Shown: positions 1 to 13,300, counted from the first letter of the stretch. The stretch is DNA of 64,000 bases from Glandiceps talaboti (GCF_964340395.1 NC_135557.1:6161716-6225715), one strand, 5' to 3'. Program-made: numbers and translations. The notes: generated by a model from the sequence alone, not told the origin.

Positions 1-3000
1 GAAGAAGGTGACCATAAATATACCAAAACAGATTGGACTGATGACGCTATTATTCATGTAGTTATAGTTGTAAGGATGTGAATGTATGGGCAGGCCAATT
101 GTTGCAATATTCAATAAAATGCAATCTATCACATTCGTATTCGTTCAATCCACAATGTCTTCGGTTAATTTACATATTTGAATTCATAAATCACTATTTT
201 TATTCTAAAAAATAATAGACCGTGTTCATAAATGTCATGTTACATTTCAAATCACGGACACAACTATACATTTAACGAAAACCAATAATATCGTTAACAT
301 TTTACAAATACAATACGAAAACAAAATATGTAAATTTATGCGTGAAAATGTAATTTATTAAATATTGCAACACATGACCTACCATAAAAGGGTGCTAGAA
401 ACTAACGAAAACTTACAGATTTTGGTTCAATTTGTCTTCTCTTCAAACACATATATATGTAGAAGGATAATACAGCAATGTTAGCCAGAATGCCTATAAA
501 TGCCGTGATCATTATGGTAACTTGAAGTGCTTGCTATCGAAAAAAAAATGTGTCAGCTTTTTAAAATATTGAATATAAGGTCATACAAGTACATATTAAT
601 TTGTGTTATTAACACATTTTTGGGCAAAATTTGACTGCGATGATGTTTTCGTTACGAATATTTTAAGTGAAGCTACCGCCATTGTAAAAAAAATATCGGC
701 TGAATTAAAAAATACTCGTAATCAGGTTCTGTTCTGTTGCTACTTTTACAACCATAATGAAGGAAGTAACACAGATAATATATGGAATGAAGGAAATTAC
801 AAATAGCGGAAACCTGGCTATTTTTTACAGTGTGAATTTAAAAAAAGGAAAAAGATACAAATTCCGTACATTATTTTTGCACAAACATAAGGAAATACGA
901 TGCATTAGATGTCTATGTACCGTAATTTGCAACTCACAGCATTGCTTGATTGCTTGCTTACATGGTTAAATACTTACTTAATATGTATAAACTTAAAATC
1001 AAATCATTTTAAATCCACGTAACAATACCTCCGTCAACTCAGCATCTGCAGTCCCTGTTGTTTCTGAAAGGGATATAGCACTCACCACCAATACAAGGGT
1101 ACAGACGACAAGTGGTAAAATGACCATAAATACTATAGCAGCGATAAACTGAAAGAATAAAGTCAACACTATAAGTAAGCTGGTGTCAGGAAATGTGACC
1201 TAAATCACAAACCCTTCACAAACTGCCCCCCCCCCAAAAAAAAAAAACACAAAAAAAACAAACAAACAACAACCCAACAAGATCAACAACAACAACAACA
1301 ACATCATCATCATCAAAAACAACAACAAAACAAACAAACAAACAAACAAACAAACAAACAAACACGCAAACAAACAAACAACAACAAAAACTAAATATTA
1401 TAATCTGAGCATATTGTTGATATATGAATATTATGATGAAAATCTAACAAATAGTAATAAGGAAATACATATAATACAGTTGAAACATTGTTGTATATTT
1501 TATGGAAAAAAATATTTTTTTATCGATTACAAAGTATAACTTAATTTAGTTGCACAATCTGTGCTTTTTAGGTTGGTTTCTTATCACTGCACACTGCAAG
1601 ATATATGGTTGTGGTGCATTTTAGTTCAATAAAATGTTGGCATCCCCTGATTTTGTAACATATATATTCTAAGTTCATGTTGGATAAAAAAAAATACCCT
1701 TTGTTGATGGTATCGAATTTTTTGTTTGTGTTTGAATTTGAAGCTTTTGAAAAAAAATAATTGACTTGTCAAGATTCAATTGATGGTGTAATTAGAAACG
1801 ATAAAACTACTAATATTCCAGTCACTGAACAAACGTTTACCACCCAACATATATTTCACATAAGTTTTGTAATTAGACAATGTACTGCCATTTCATTTTT
1901 AAGTTAATCTAAATTGAGAGTGTATAAATTGATTAAAAATCTAGTATTTATATGAATAGTGATTTTCTTCATATGTCTATATAGTTGAAGGGCTGTCAGT
2001 AATTGTGTACAATATCCTGATATTATAATGTTTAGTCACGTTCTAGTATTGCTAATACTTAGTAATAAGATCTCCTTATAAATCATGAAAGCTGTTTGGA
2101 GCTCTTCCTAAATTTTATTTGGTAAAATTTACTAACCCCCATTTTCACCTACAACGAAAATTTTCCCATGGGGTTAAAAGTGAACATTCTTTAAGTCTTC
2201 ACAATATCATCTCTTTAATAGAAATTACAAATAGTAGTACATTGATTAATAATAACTTACTGCTCCGCCAAATTGGAGTTTAACGTCACATACGCAAATA
2301 AGTCCCATAAAGAAGCACTGAGGAATGGAAACAATTTATTATTAAAACAAAAGAAAGCAATCTGTGATTGTCAAAGCAGTGACCAAACAATGACAAGTCG
2401 CCTATTTAATATCAGAATCCTGGTCAATAGCATACAATGCAAGGCACAGATGTATTATTCATTTGGCTCAAAATTCTACAATTGTAGTAGCAAAATTTTG
2501 AAAGTTCAATAATATTGTTCAACAGGGCATATACTAACAGAGTGGTCAAAAAAACTTACAAATGGTTTCCTAGTGGGGTTTACACATGTCATTTATTCAG
2601 TTATGAAATATTCCTCCATATATAATGGAAATAAACAAATGCATCTATAGTGTCACCCTGAATTATTTGGCATATTAAAAACAAGTGTTGTATTAAACAA
2701 TGTGTCAGTTCTCAAATGTTCTAAGAATAAAAAAAAGTTTACCAGTTAAACGGGAGTACGATAGTTTGGAAGCATGGATTCAAATCGACATAACTTTGGA
2801 TTCGATTTGATTTGACATAATTCTTTTCCGAAATGAAACCTTGAACATTACTCAACTATCACATAAATCGACTATTGTTATCATAATAAAGTAGAACTTC
2901 AATTACCGAAACATCAACTGAAATCTAATGTCTTATGTTATGCAGACAGTTCTATTCCTTAATTTCATAGATGTACATTGTTTATCGACGGAAACTTAAT

Positions 3001-3563
3001 GGGGACACAGGAGTAGTTTTTAAAACCATGTGAGTAGTTTTGTTTTCTTACCATGGGAATAAGTTTTTATTTATAATAGGAGTAGTTTCTTTTACCATGA
3101 GAGTAATTCTTATTTCATGGGAGTAATTTTTTTTACCATTGGAGTAATTTTTTCATGGTAAAAAAAAACACTCTTGTGGTATTAAACAATTATTCCAATG
3201 GTAACACTAAAAAAAAACACTCCCATGGTAAAAAAAAATACTCCCATGGTAACAATATATACAACAATTACTCCCATGGTTAAAAAATTACTCCCATTTT
3301 AAAAACACCACTCTCATGGTTTTAAAAAGAAATAATCACGTGTCTTCATTAAGCTTCCATATTTATCCAACTGTATGATGACATGGAGTTAGACGTGTAC
3401 TTACAAAATAACCGCCGCCAAACTTTATGCATCCAACAACAAAACTTTCGTCGTACAAGAGCATTGAATATGTTCCCACCATTCCAATTACAGATCCAGT
3501 TAAAATGTTGAATACTCCGATTATCTTTAAAGGGATCGCATCAAATATTTGTGACTGAGACAT
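1..3563 (-). CDS. Four-TM MS4A/CD20-like membrane protein, gene 1 (3' end off window)
   Basis: Spliced from at least five coding exons, all joined in phase 0: 3405-3563, 2261-2317, 1029-1148, 417-533, and a partial last exon at about 1-46. The ATG at 3563 lies five bases after a TAG acceptor, exactly as in gene 2. Donors are GTAAGT after exons 1, 2 and 4, and GTATTG after exon 3. Exon 1 carries TM1 (near LKIIGVFNILTG) and begins TM2, exon 2 (19 codons, ending FGGA) finishes TM2, exon 3 is TM3, and exon 4 is TM4 followed by a basic LKRRQ tail. Four hydrophobic segments with short termini resemble the CD20/MS4A superfamily, whose members act in membrane complexes, some as ion-channel or receptor modulators. 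Family assignment is by topology and general resemblance only. The exon set is well supported because gene 2 has the same exons at the same phases; exon 5 is weak. Confidence 0.66.
1226..1390. repeat. A-rich microsatellite, (CAAA)n and (CAA)n
   Basis: Poly-C, then poly-A, then CAAC and CAAA units, in the intron between exons 2 and 3 of four-TM gene 1. Confidence 0.9.
2988..3360. mobile_element. Short foldback element of palindromic ACTCCCATGGTA-type units
   Basis: The left half has repeats of the type CCATGGGAGTAAT and the right half has their reverse complements (ATTACTCCCATGG), so the segment folds on itself. The outer ends pair as well: CTTAATG...GACAC near 2995-3010 with GTGTC...CATTAAG near 3341-3354. 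It lies in intron 1 of four-TM gene 1, about 45 bases past the exon 1 donor. No coding capacity, so it would be non-autonomous. A clear target-site duplication was not established (TTTATC occurs near both ends). Confidence 0.55.
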
Positions 3564-3894
3564 ATTTGCTACATAAGATGATAAAAGATAAAATTACTAG
3601 CACTACAGACATTGGATATATCCTTGAATGTTAAAGGTAACTAAAACAAATATGGTCATTTTAGATTGATTTTCTTCTTTATATTTAACACAGTACACAA
3701 TTAGTTCATTTAATATATACGTTAGCAAAAAAAACCTATTTCTAACCTGAATGGCATTATCACTTAACTTTTCTTTATTAAATTATTTTGTGAATGATTG
3801 TAATAATATATAATGCCGTTGTTAGTTTCTATTCGAATTTATTTATACCCTATGACAATTGAAAATAACGTTCACTGCTTGAAAAACTGAGTTG

Positions 3895-4245
3895 GTATTA
3901 TAACGTCCCCCTTTCAGGGAATTATTACAATGGGTTCCATCCATCCCTCTGTCCGTCCGTCTGTACGTGCGTAATACGTCATTAGTCAGACACGCTATAT
4001 CCAATTTCTTTCAAAACTGGCCCACAAGTGATCTGTCATATGGGACATGCACGTCACTTTGTTTTACAACATATGAAAATATGACTGAATATCAGCCATG
4101 TTTGTAGTTAAAAATCAACATTTACAGAATGCCCCTAAAAGTTTATCCATAGAGACTCCATTCAAAGGGCTACTCCCTATTATCAGGCAGGTAAAAGCTA
4201 TATTTTAAAATATTGACCTTCGATCCCGACCTTGACCATCGGTGT
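3895..4245. repeat. Dispersed repeat (GTCCGTCTGT / TATATCC family)
   Basis: Starts with a CCCCCTTTCAGGG-like sequence, then (GTCC)n, then an ACACGCTATATCCAATT stretch. Related copies occur at 9295-9340 and 9740-10440. No protein is evident. Confidence 0.45.
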
Positions 4246-5093
4246 CAATTATATAAACTTGCCCATTTGTTGTGCATTTTGTTTAAATCATATCCACAGG
4301 TAATGTTCATATCAGGTTTTACTGAAAGGCGGCCATATCACTTTTGGTCGTTTAGAATCACAACGATTATGTTAACACGGGAATACTCATTACAAGTACG
4401 TGAAGACAAGTGACTAACAATGCATACCATACAAACGTAGTTATTCTATTTATTTCTATACCAATACAATAGGCATTAAAACGATAAACAAATATTATAT
4501 GTTTACGATACAGATATATATTTGTTTGTTAATTTATGCTCGAACCCTGTCTGATTCACCCGTTTGAAGGTTATTTCCATGACAATGAGCAATGTTTACT
4601 CGAAACTACCGGCCGGACAATGGAGGAGGGCTTATTGCTTACATATCATTTCCTTATGCATGGCTGACATTGATTTCGTTTGTGATGCCACGTACACAGT
4701 GAATGCATGAGAGTACACACTGCTTGCACATTGCGTCCAGAGGACCATGTGTCACTGAGTAAAATATGTACTTTTATGTCTCATAAACATATTCAAAAAA
4801 ATCAAATTGTGTCCTTAATATGAAACAGGATTGTGCACTTATGTCATGAAATGTTTAGACTTCAGCATACAAGTAAGACGAATTCCGATATATTGCTTTC
4901 TGCAAATTTATATTAGTCGAATCTAAGAACATGTTTTGAGCTAACTATATGCTGGGGTAATGGAACGAAAAATAGTAAATATATCTAGCGTCAAATGCCA
5001 ACAACGGAACTTGTCTAGTATTTCGTTAGTCTCGTCGAATTTTTCTTGCCAAACGACATTTAAAGGTGGGTATACACGTAGGGTGTTACTCAC

Positions 5094-5625
5094 CTGCCGT
5101 CATTTGCATGTCAAGTAGGCCAGAATCAGCAAGCTAATATCGAGTTTAAGTATCAGACACCGTTAGTACTTGAGAAAGTCGACGTATTTCAATACTTTAC
5201 CTGAACAAAAGAAAATTGTAACAACGAAGTCTTTTCACGTCTGACACTACATTGTGTGTAGGTCCGGTTGCACGATTACGAACAAAACATCATTGTTATT
5301 TGTTATGGGGAAACTTGTAGTAAGCAATACATGTATTGAATACTAAGAAGGCAAACAAAGCAATCCATGTCGAATACCGATTTACAGAAGATTGACTTAT
5401 GCAAATTAAACATTAAGCTTACAAATACCTTGCACACTTTTAATTTATGCAAGAAGTGAATTTGGCAGAAATGATCTATGGTACAATTACTTGTCTAGAT
5501 AAAATATGGAATTACTGTCGTCTGCATGAATCAATGTGTGGTTTCTTTAGGAAAGAAATTTATATAAATTCTGTAACATACTTTAAGAGTTTGCTGAGAA
5601 AAAACGATTGATGACAGTATATGTA
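5094..5625 (-). promoter_or_regulatory. 5'UTR exon and promoter region of four-TM gene 1
   Basis: A non-coding first exon ends in a strong donor (CAG then GTGAGT, donor at 5088-5093). The region is conserved with 16224-16480 and 25166-25675, in each case on the minus strand and with the same donor. The strongest shared block is at 5271-5302, containing the motif GAACAAAACA followed by TTGTTATTTG. The acceptor would be the TAG just before the ATG at 3563. The transcription start is not defined; no clear TATA box was identified. Confidence 0.55.
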
Positions 5626-5649
5626 AGTATTAATTAAGTATTTTTTAAT

Positions 5650-5787
5650 AAAGCTCCTAATTATGTATTTATTTAATTATTTAATTAATTAATTGATTGA
5701 TTGATTGATTGATTGACTGATTGATTGATTAATTGATTGATTGATAAACAAATAAATAAATAAATAAATAAATAAATTAATTAATTG
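5650..5787. repeat. Compound microsatellite (TTAA, GATT, AATA)n
   Basis: ATTA, TTGA and AATA tetranucleotide runs in the intergenic part of unit 1. Confidence 0.9.
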
Positions 5788-7352
5788 GGTGGTAATCAGT
5801 GAACACAAATCATATCTCAAGACACAGATTTAGAGGGGAACACCAGATCGAATACAGTATTTTAATAAATTTTGGGTTCTGAAGAGTAATCATTAGATTT
5901 CGAATCAAATATAAATTTAAACGCTATTTTACGTTCATTAATTGTTCTCATAGTGGCCAAATATTGTCTCATATTACTTTGAACTTATTCACATATGTAT
6001 TAGATGAACACTGAATAATCTCCACTCCTGTATGCATATTAGAGTCAGATAAGTCATGAATCGCCATACAAACAAACAGTAAAAAGTGGAGAACTATACT
6101 AAAGACATTGTATTAAGACAAAACATTAGCCGGTAATAGCTTTATTATCTCCACTTTATTGGCAAATATAAATATATATACATTTCTTTACACCACTGGG
6201 TTGAATATTGATGTATAGATTGTAAGTCCAGATTTCTCTTACACTTGGTTAACACAAACACAGAGTCTATATGTAGAAACTGTTATTGCACTTGAATGTG
6301 CAACGCTTTGGGTAGTAGGTATATTGTGAGAATACCAATTAATATTCATTTTAAAGTGGAGTTGCAATTAAACTATCATGTGTTATCAAGAACAGTTTTA
6401 CCCTAGATAAAAATCCATTACCATTATTGGTATTGATAAAAGAGATATTTGTTTTCGCTGTTCGTGGAGTAAAAGGTAAATATAAAAATCTCTTTGCAAC
6501 ACATATAGGTTATTGGTATCGTGTACATACACTAGGAGGGTGACTAATCAAAAACAGCCACAGCCAAAACAACTTGGTACCCGTTAAATTGCTCAAGGTT
6601 CGAATCACGTCCACATAGAGATTTTGGAAGAATCGACCGCTAAAAAGACGCTCTTTTAAAGAAAGGCGTGCCGTGTAAAGATCCAAATAGTACTGCCTAT
6701 CCATGACACTTTTCGTATTACAACATAGAAACTATTCTTGACGGAGAATACATCACTCTGATACCGAATTGCGATGATCTTCAATATTCAACAGGATCAA
6801 CCTAAGCATACAAATACATATAATTCGTTTAAAAATTCGCAACATATGAGACTCAAACAGTCATGTATAATCAAATATTATATGAACAAGTTTTATAGGG
6901 AACTTCCGAATATACTACCAAAGCAGAGTGACTATAGAGTTTCAATTAGGAGAAGTGATGTGTTTGCTTCCAGTATAAACTATTTTGACAAAGATTACAA
7001 GAAATAAGATACAAACACTGATAGCACGTAAATATATAAAAGGCAAATGTTGTCTCACTGTGAAAATATATCTACGTTACTGTCATATAAAACCAAAGGC
7101 GATTCAAACACAAAACGTTTGATTGATGTCCACGGTAAGTTAAATACATTTTATTTTGTTTACATTCACGCTATCATTCGTTGTATCTTGTTTCTGTAAT
7201 TAGTAACAAAATTCTGATTGTAACATGTGAAAAAATTAAACTCTGTAGTCTGTCTGGTTTGGTAGTAAAGCTTGCAAAGCCTTGTACACCTCTAAGTAAA
7301 CATTCTTGAATATGTGTAGTGAACATGACAGTAGAAAGTGGCCATAAACATA

Positions 7353-10300
7353 TCATACAAGATCGAATCGATGATGCTGTTATATGTTCAATTACAGTCG
7401 TGAATGCGTGAGGGTGTTAAAACAAATGAAAACTTACTGCTTGTTGCCTAATTGTTCTTTTTTTCAAACGCATTGATATGTAGGCGAATATCATTACACC
7501 AGTGTTAGCCAGGACCGCAATTGTTGTCATGACTACCATGCTAATGGCGAATGCTAGCTATTTAATAAACAAAAACAAACAAAGAAAATATCTTAATATG
7601 TGAGCAGCAAACTTTAAGTAGTACAGGTACAAATTAATTAGTTTTTATTAATTAGTTTCTCAGTGTACAGAAAAACGTGATTACTATCGAGTAATGATGA
7701 GTCGAACTAATTTGCCTCATTACCATCTTTTTTTTCTTGTAATTTGAGCAATATATCCAACAGTTCATATTTTAAATTAAAGTCACTGTATATCACATAC
7801 ATCACTACACTGCCATTATATGACTAATTATTGCCTTTTACACAAATATTTCAAATATTGAATATATTTTTTACGATTCTTGAAGTTTAGTCATCTGTAG
7901 TGAAGCTACATCTCAGATATTTTGAAAATTGACAACCATGATTAAAGTAAAACATTTAATTGACTGAATGAAAGAAACTACAAATAATATATAAACAAAG
8001 GGACCCTGACCCGGGGTTTTATCGTGGAAATTGTCCTCGAAAAGAAGGACGAGGATTATATTATTGGCATTATGCCTGCCAGGAAAATGATTGCATGAAG
8101 TAAACCTTTGCGAACCGTTATTTTTTTAAGATCACAGCACTGCTACTTATAAATATAAAGTTAAAGGCAAACTATATAAAAGCTAGATGACAATACCTGT
8201 AGCTGAGAATCTGTAGTCCTTTCTGAAAGGGATATACAGCTTATCACCAATAGAACTGTAGCGATGAGTGGTGGTAAAATAATGGTAAAGATTATCACTA
8301 TCATACACTGTAAAGAAAACAAAGAATACACTGACGTCAAAAATAACGAATTATGTCGTACTACTGTTAGCCATAACCACAATTGTTTTCATGACTACAA
8401 TGGTATGAAATGTTGCAATACTAGTTGTTGAAAAACAATATTTCAGTTTTCAAAGAAGCGTCATGCAAGTACATAATAATCAGTTGTATTTAGCTTATTT
8501 AGGGAAAACATTGACTGCGATGATGTTTACGCCGACAATATTTTATTTTTTTGCTCCAGCTATTGTATAAATAAACGCAAAAAAATGTAATTAGGTACTA
8601 AGCTTAACAGTGGAAATCCACAGATGGGTAGTTCCAGACAAAAAGGATTACACAAGTACTTCTTCAGTTGACAGAATATTTAATCTTTTGCTACAGCTAT
8701 TGTATAAAGAAAGGTATCAATTGACATCCAGGCGAACAATGTACAATAACAGTGGAAATTCAGACAAAAGAAGGACTGCACAAAGTAATTCCTCAGTTCA
8801 CAGTACTGATACTATACTCATGTATACGCTACGTAACAATACCTTCCGCTCAGACTCTGTGCCCCTTCCTGAAAGAGTTATACAAATCATCACCAATAAA
8901 ACTGCAATGACGATGTTTGGAAAACATGGGTATGCGAGTACAATTGTGATACACTGAAAGAATCAAAAGAAGACAATAAAGTCACTTTGTGGGTGTCAGC
9001 AAGTGTGATGTAAATCAAAATTCTTCATGTACGAAAACAAGCAATATTACACTTTATCTCTAGTCTAATTACAGAGTCTAATTAAACATAAAATATGCCA
9101 ATTAAAAGAGTAGTCGAAATATTAATAATAAATAATGATAATAATATTACACGGTTGTGGTATTTTGACATTACTGCCCAAATTTGCAATGATGCCTGTA
9201 TGCTTTGATAAACTTTCGAATTTGTATCTTCGTATTGATATCCATTCTAAGTTAAGTACTTTTAGAGATAAAAGTTAGGTGTTTTTAGATGTCCTTCCAA
9301 AGGGGGGTAACTATAATGGGTCCCGTCCGTCAGTGCTAACTTTGGGAGGGGGACCCCTCCACACTTCCAACTTGATGATTTGGTTTCTCCCTCAAATCCA
9401 GATTGAAATGTAAAGTCTAATGGCTAAGTATCTCTAAGTATAGGTTACAAACCAATTTGTATTACTGTTGTGTGTGGACCATGAAGTCGATTGTCACTGT
9501 TATTTCAATGTACTGTACCATACAATTGCACATCACCAGAAAACTGGACCGGGTAATGTCAGAGGGGGAGGTTTTTACATGATAATTGCATATATAAATA
9601 TATGTGTAATCTTTAGGAGAGGGGCTATGAAAATTATTGAGCTCATTAAGGAGGGGCGCATTTTTAATCCCAGAGGTGAGGGGGTTGCGAAATATTTTGA
9701 CTATTTTCTCTTAAACCACCCGCCGTAAGTTCTCTGTGTTCCGTTAACATTAAATTTTACCTCCCGTAACTATAGGTGATGTTATACTCTGTCTGTCTGT
9801 CTGTCTTTCTGTCTGTCTGACTGTCTGTGGACACGATATCTCAAAAACTACAGTATCGATTCTAACAAAGCCTGCTAGACATCTTCCATATTCTAAACAC
9901 AAAGCATTGATTAAACATCCAATACAGATTAAATAGTCATTTGCATAATTAAAAGTTGTTGTCATATATCTACCATAACAAAGTGCAAATATCTTATACA
10001 GTCAGTTGACACAGTAGTATTTTTTTAAGTTTTAATGAGTAACTTGCATACTTAATTATTTTCAGTAATAGAGTCATATCTAAAGAGTCCATATTTCAAA
10101 TTCCGCAAAATTTGGTGCATATGCAACCATGGTAAGCAGGTATGTCCTATAAAATTTGTTGGCATAGTGTTTAGTTTTAATGAGTAATTTTCATAATTAA
10201 TCTATATATTAAGAATGCAATTTGCAAATTCACTATAATTTGGCACAGACATCAATCATAACAAGGAACATATATCCTACAAAGCCTATTGGCGTATTTT

Positions 10301-11898
10301 TAAAAAAATATTTAATGAATAATGTGCATAATTAATTAATTTCAGTTATTAGGCTATATCTTAATAAGAATTCATTCCAACAATGTGTGTAAGAGCAAAA
10401 AAAAACATGCTTTGCCCTTACGGGAAGCATTCAGTTTAAATATTGTATGTTTCATTGTTTATAATTCTTGTTCATTGGCAACTTTGTTGATGTGTTTTGC
10501 TTGACTGGAATATATGGCTCGAGAGATGCATATATGTGTGTGAACATATATGTGATGTGGCCTTGGCTTACATCAACATAAATGCTGATTTATTGTTAGT
10601 AAAATGTCCCTCATTGTCTATAAAAATAATTCCATATTATTGATTGCAAACATTTTAAACATTTCATGTATTATGTGATAAAATCTGTCTGGCTCCGATA
10701 TGGTTTTTGCAGACCTTGGTATTATGGTTTACGGGCTCTTCTAAAGTGTGGCCCTTTCGCCATACAACCTCGGTCCACAACATATACGTGGGTCATAAAA
10801 TGTATTATTATAAACATCATTGTTATGACCAGTAACATTGTCAATCATTGAACAAATATTTCAACCCCGACAACATTTCGCGTTATCCTTTGCAATTAGA
10901 TAATATGCAATGAACTGTTACATTTACTTGAAGTTGAGTTAAATTGAGAATATATACTCTGATTGAACTTCTACTAATCATGTGAATGCTGACGCGTACA
11001 CATGTGTGTACTCAATGGCTGGTAAAGATTAATCGGGTAGTGAAAGGAGTGGTAAAGTTCATCGACCCCTCCTTCGATGACAGCCCCCCCCCCCTCCCTC
11101 CCCCAAGTTAAAATCACGGCAAGGTGTTATAATATCCTTACGTGTAAGTGTCAATTAAGTAATAACTTACTGCTCCGCCATATTGAAGTTTAACGTCAGA
11201 AACGGAAATAAGTCCCATACAGATACACTGAGGAATGGAAATAATTGATTATTATAACAAGATAAATCGATATTGTGAATTTCAAAGCAATGACCGGATC
11301 TTGTGACAGTCATGTATGGTAAACCCTCCAATTTAACTTCACAAACATGATTAATAACATGCAAAGAAAGACACTGGCATGATTCGTTAGGCTCGTAAGT
11401 AACAATTTCAATTTTCAATTTCTTGTCCCACATTTTCAATGGCACGTGTAAAATGGCAAATTACTAACTGAAGTCAAAAGTAATACCTATTCATAAAAAG
11501 AATTTCCTATTGTGGTTATACAGTTCATCAGATTGACTATTTAGCCTGGTTTAAAGACATATAAATACATTCATGCAATAATGTGATGATAAACGACATT
11601 ATATTTGAATGCACGTATTGTATCTCAACAATGTGTCTCTTTTACATATAAGCTTGTACAAATTGTTCGGCTTTTACCACATTTCAAGTCATGGCTCTTG
11701 GAAAATGTGGATACGGGTAAATAGACAATCAAAACACACCCATTCACTCACCAACCCCACCCACCACCTATAACCAACTCAACCAATACACAAACATTCA
11801 AACAAACAAACAAACATACATACAAACAAACAAACAAACAAACAAACAAACAAATAAATAAACAAGCAAGTAATCAAACAAACAAACAAACAAACAAA

Positions 11899-11992
<94 letters not shown>

Positions 11993-12598
11993 ATACAAAT
12001 ACAAATACAAATACAAATACAAATATTTTAACCACGACTGTCCCTCAGTCAACCAAGCTGTATAATTGGAGACCTGGTTGGATATAGATTGCAGAGTGAA
12101 TAATTTAATCCTATGCGCTTATAGAGGTTGTAATGGATTGTATGCTTCCAGGGAGTTGATAAAGTATAAAAGGGCCGTTGTGCCGCTATAGATCATTGAA
12201 ATGGGTAATAATTGTAAAGCGCTTTGAGCATAGAGTGGGAAAGTGCGATATAAAAACCAACATTTTATTATCATTTAATTATTATTATAAACTTGCTTCC
12301 TGTTATGTTATTGCAGAACTACAATTATTCAAACCTGTCAAACCTTTGTTCTAACATGCATCGATTTACTGAGCTTATCGATCCACCTCGGTGATGACGT
12401 GGTGCATGGCATCAAAAATGTACTTACAAATACACCGCCAGATATCGTTATGCCTCCTACAGCAACACTTTCGTTGTACAATATTGATTTCATTGGATAC
12501 ATCCCCACAATCAAAATCAGGCATCCAGTTATCATGTTGATTGTCCCAATCAAATTTAAAGAAATCTTTTCATCAAACGTCGGTGGCTGATAAGACAT
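7353..12598 (-). CDS. Four-TM MS4A/CD20-like membrane protein, gene 2 (complete model, about 160 aa)
   Basis: Exons 12428-12598 (57 codons), 11171-11227 (19), 8197-8307 (37), 7438-7557 (40) and 7353-7376 (seven codons plus TGA). All joins are phase 0. The ATG follows an acceptor by five bases. TM1 is near LNLIGTINMITG; TM2 spans the exon 1/2 join (VGGITISGGVF then CICMGL); TM3 is near IIFTIILPPLIATVLL; TM4 is near MVVMTTIAVLAN, followed by a basic LKKR stretch. Exons 2 and 4 match gene 1 most clearly (DVKLQ-GGA; LAN near the centre of TM4). This is a tandem paralogue of gene 1, with homologous introns and flanks. The 5'UTR intron has gained LINE and SINE-like debris. A membrane-protein role is likely; the exact function is unknown. 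The tiny last exon is the least certain part. Confidence 0.68.
8362..8430 (-). pseudogene. Truncated TM4-exon remnant
   Basis: The reverse strand matches the start of gene 2 exon 4 (7438-7557), including the VVM-T-I and MAN stretch. After about 20 codons the similarity stops, and the reading frame runs into a TAA. The break joins directly to the intron upstream of exon 3. With the spare exon at 8843-8953 this looks like an exon 3-4 block duplicated with its end inside exon 4. Confidence 0.5.
8843..8953 (-). pseudogene. Spare TM3-type exon, open and with intact splice sites
   Basis: Read on the minus strand, this 111-base block has a CAG acceptor, 37 open codons and a GTATTG donor. It has the same length and phase as gene 2 exon 3 (8197-8307). 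It encodes a hydrophobic segment ending in an ITLSGRGTE-like stretch that matches the SLSERTT region of the other copies. Its upstream intron flank resembles that of gene 1 exon 3 (the GTGTCAG stretch near 1180). It lies between exons 2 and 3 of gene 2. It could be a mutually exclusive alternative exon 3, or the last intact piece of a third gene whose fourth exon is broken at 8362-8430. Confidence 0.6.
9740..10440. repeat. Dispersed repeat with TTTGCATAATTAA stretches
   Basis: (GTCT)n is followed by CACGATATCTCAAAAACTAC and then several near-repeats of a block containing 'taatgagtaa..tgcataattaat' and 'ggctatatctta', ending in GCCCTTACGGGAAGCATT. The same family recurs near 14830, 22600, 28990, 32110, 32500-32760 and 45150. 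Its end also occurs inverted near 40175-40200. Confidence 0.5.
11798..12024. repeat. (CAAA)n / (TAAA)n microsatellite
   Basis: About 225 bases of CAAA, then TAAA, then ACAAAT units. Confidence 0.95.
12060..12290 (+). repeat. SINE-like repeat with GTAAAGCGCTTTGAG end
   Basis: Contains TAAAGCGCTTTGAGCATAG, then a GATATAAA stretch and an ATTATTATT tail, a 3' end seen in many invertebrate and fish short interspersed repeats. No tRNA-like head could be placed with confidence. Confidence 0.4.
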
Positions 12599-12779
12599 AT
12601 TTGCTAAAGAAGACGATAAAATCTAAAGTTATTATTAGTTCAGAAATCGCATTTGTATTTCAATGCTAGGAGAAACCAATGACGCCAATATAGTTGCTCG
12701 TCACTTTCGGTAGTTTTTTTTATGTCCTTTAGTTTTTTAAGTAGCATACACAACTGGTTTATCAAACTTTACTTCTTTG

Positions 12780-13300
12780 ATGATCTTACTTCTTTTACTT
12801 CATTGATAATCTTAAGTGTATGGGATCCATTTATCACACAAGCAAACATAGACAAACTAGAACGTATACAAAGACAAGCAGTACGATTTATTACAAATAA
12901 CTATGTATCAGGCAGTATCAACAAAATGTTCAAATAAAATGACATCCGTCCACTACAGGAAAGAAGATAATTTTGTCTCACGTTCTTATTTAAAGTTGCT
13001 CGGGAACTAATACTAACCATACATCATGACACGTATCTCATACCACATAGACCAAAGCAGACAATCAGACCCAGGGACTTTGCTGACTACCAACATAGCA
13101 ACCCTGTGGAAAGGTATATTACAAACAACTCTAGCTGCTTTCAAATAGCGCACTCAAATACATTAATTTACGGGAACTCGCTTTTTTTCCAAGAACAATC
13201 ACATACTTGAACAAACTAGACACTAATTTGGTCACATCTGGATCGGTGGATGCCTTCAAAACATCCATGCAGGGAGACTTGTCCTCCCCTCACGTATGTA
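12780..13300 (+). mobile_element. Degenerate LINE 3' end (reverse transcriptase C-terminal region)
   Basis: The forward strand reads a typical non-LTR retrotransposon end: VWDPFI followed by IDKLERIQRQAVRFI, then an RPLQERR-like stretch in another frame near 12945, then an FFPRTI motif near 13185 and a VDAFK motif near 13250. Frameshifts and stops break it into pieces, so it is a dead fragment. It lies in the long 5'UTR intron of four-TM gene 2. The clade was not determined. Confidence 0.7.

Larger units (their letters stand above)
1..6930. repeat. Tandem locus unit 1
   Basis: Paralogous to 7320-18345. Besides the exons, the shared landmarks are the sequence at 4840-5400 against 15900-16480, at 6270-6360 against 17325-17400 (a GTAGGTATATTG-type stretch), and at 6530-6925 against 17965-18345. 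Order and orientation are the same. Confidence 0.6.

Noticed and set aside
8610-8957. 115-codon plus-strand ORF
   Set aside because: It lies antisense over the spare TM3 exon, which has splice sites and homology; the plus-strand frame has no support.
12722-12937. Independent 71-codon gene
   Set aside because: The reading frame is part of a LINE reverse transcriptase end broken by frameshifts.
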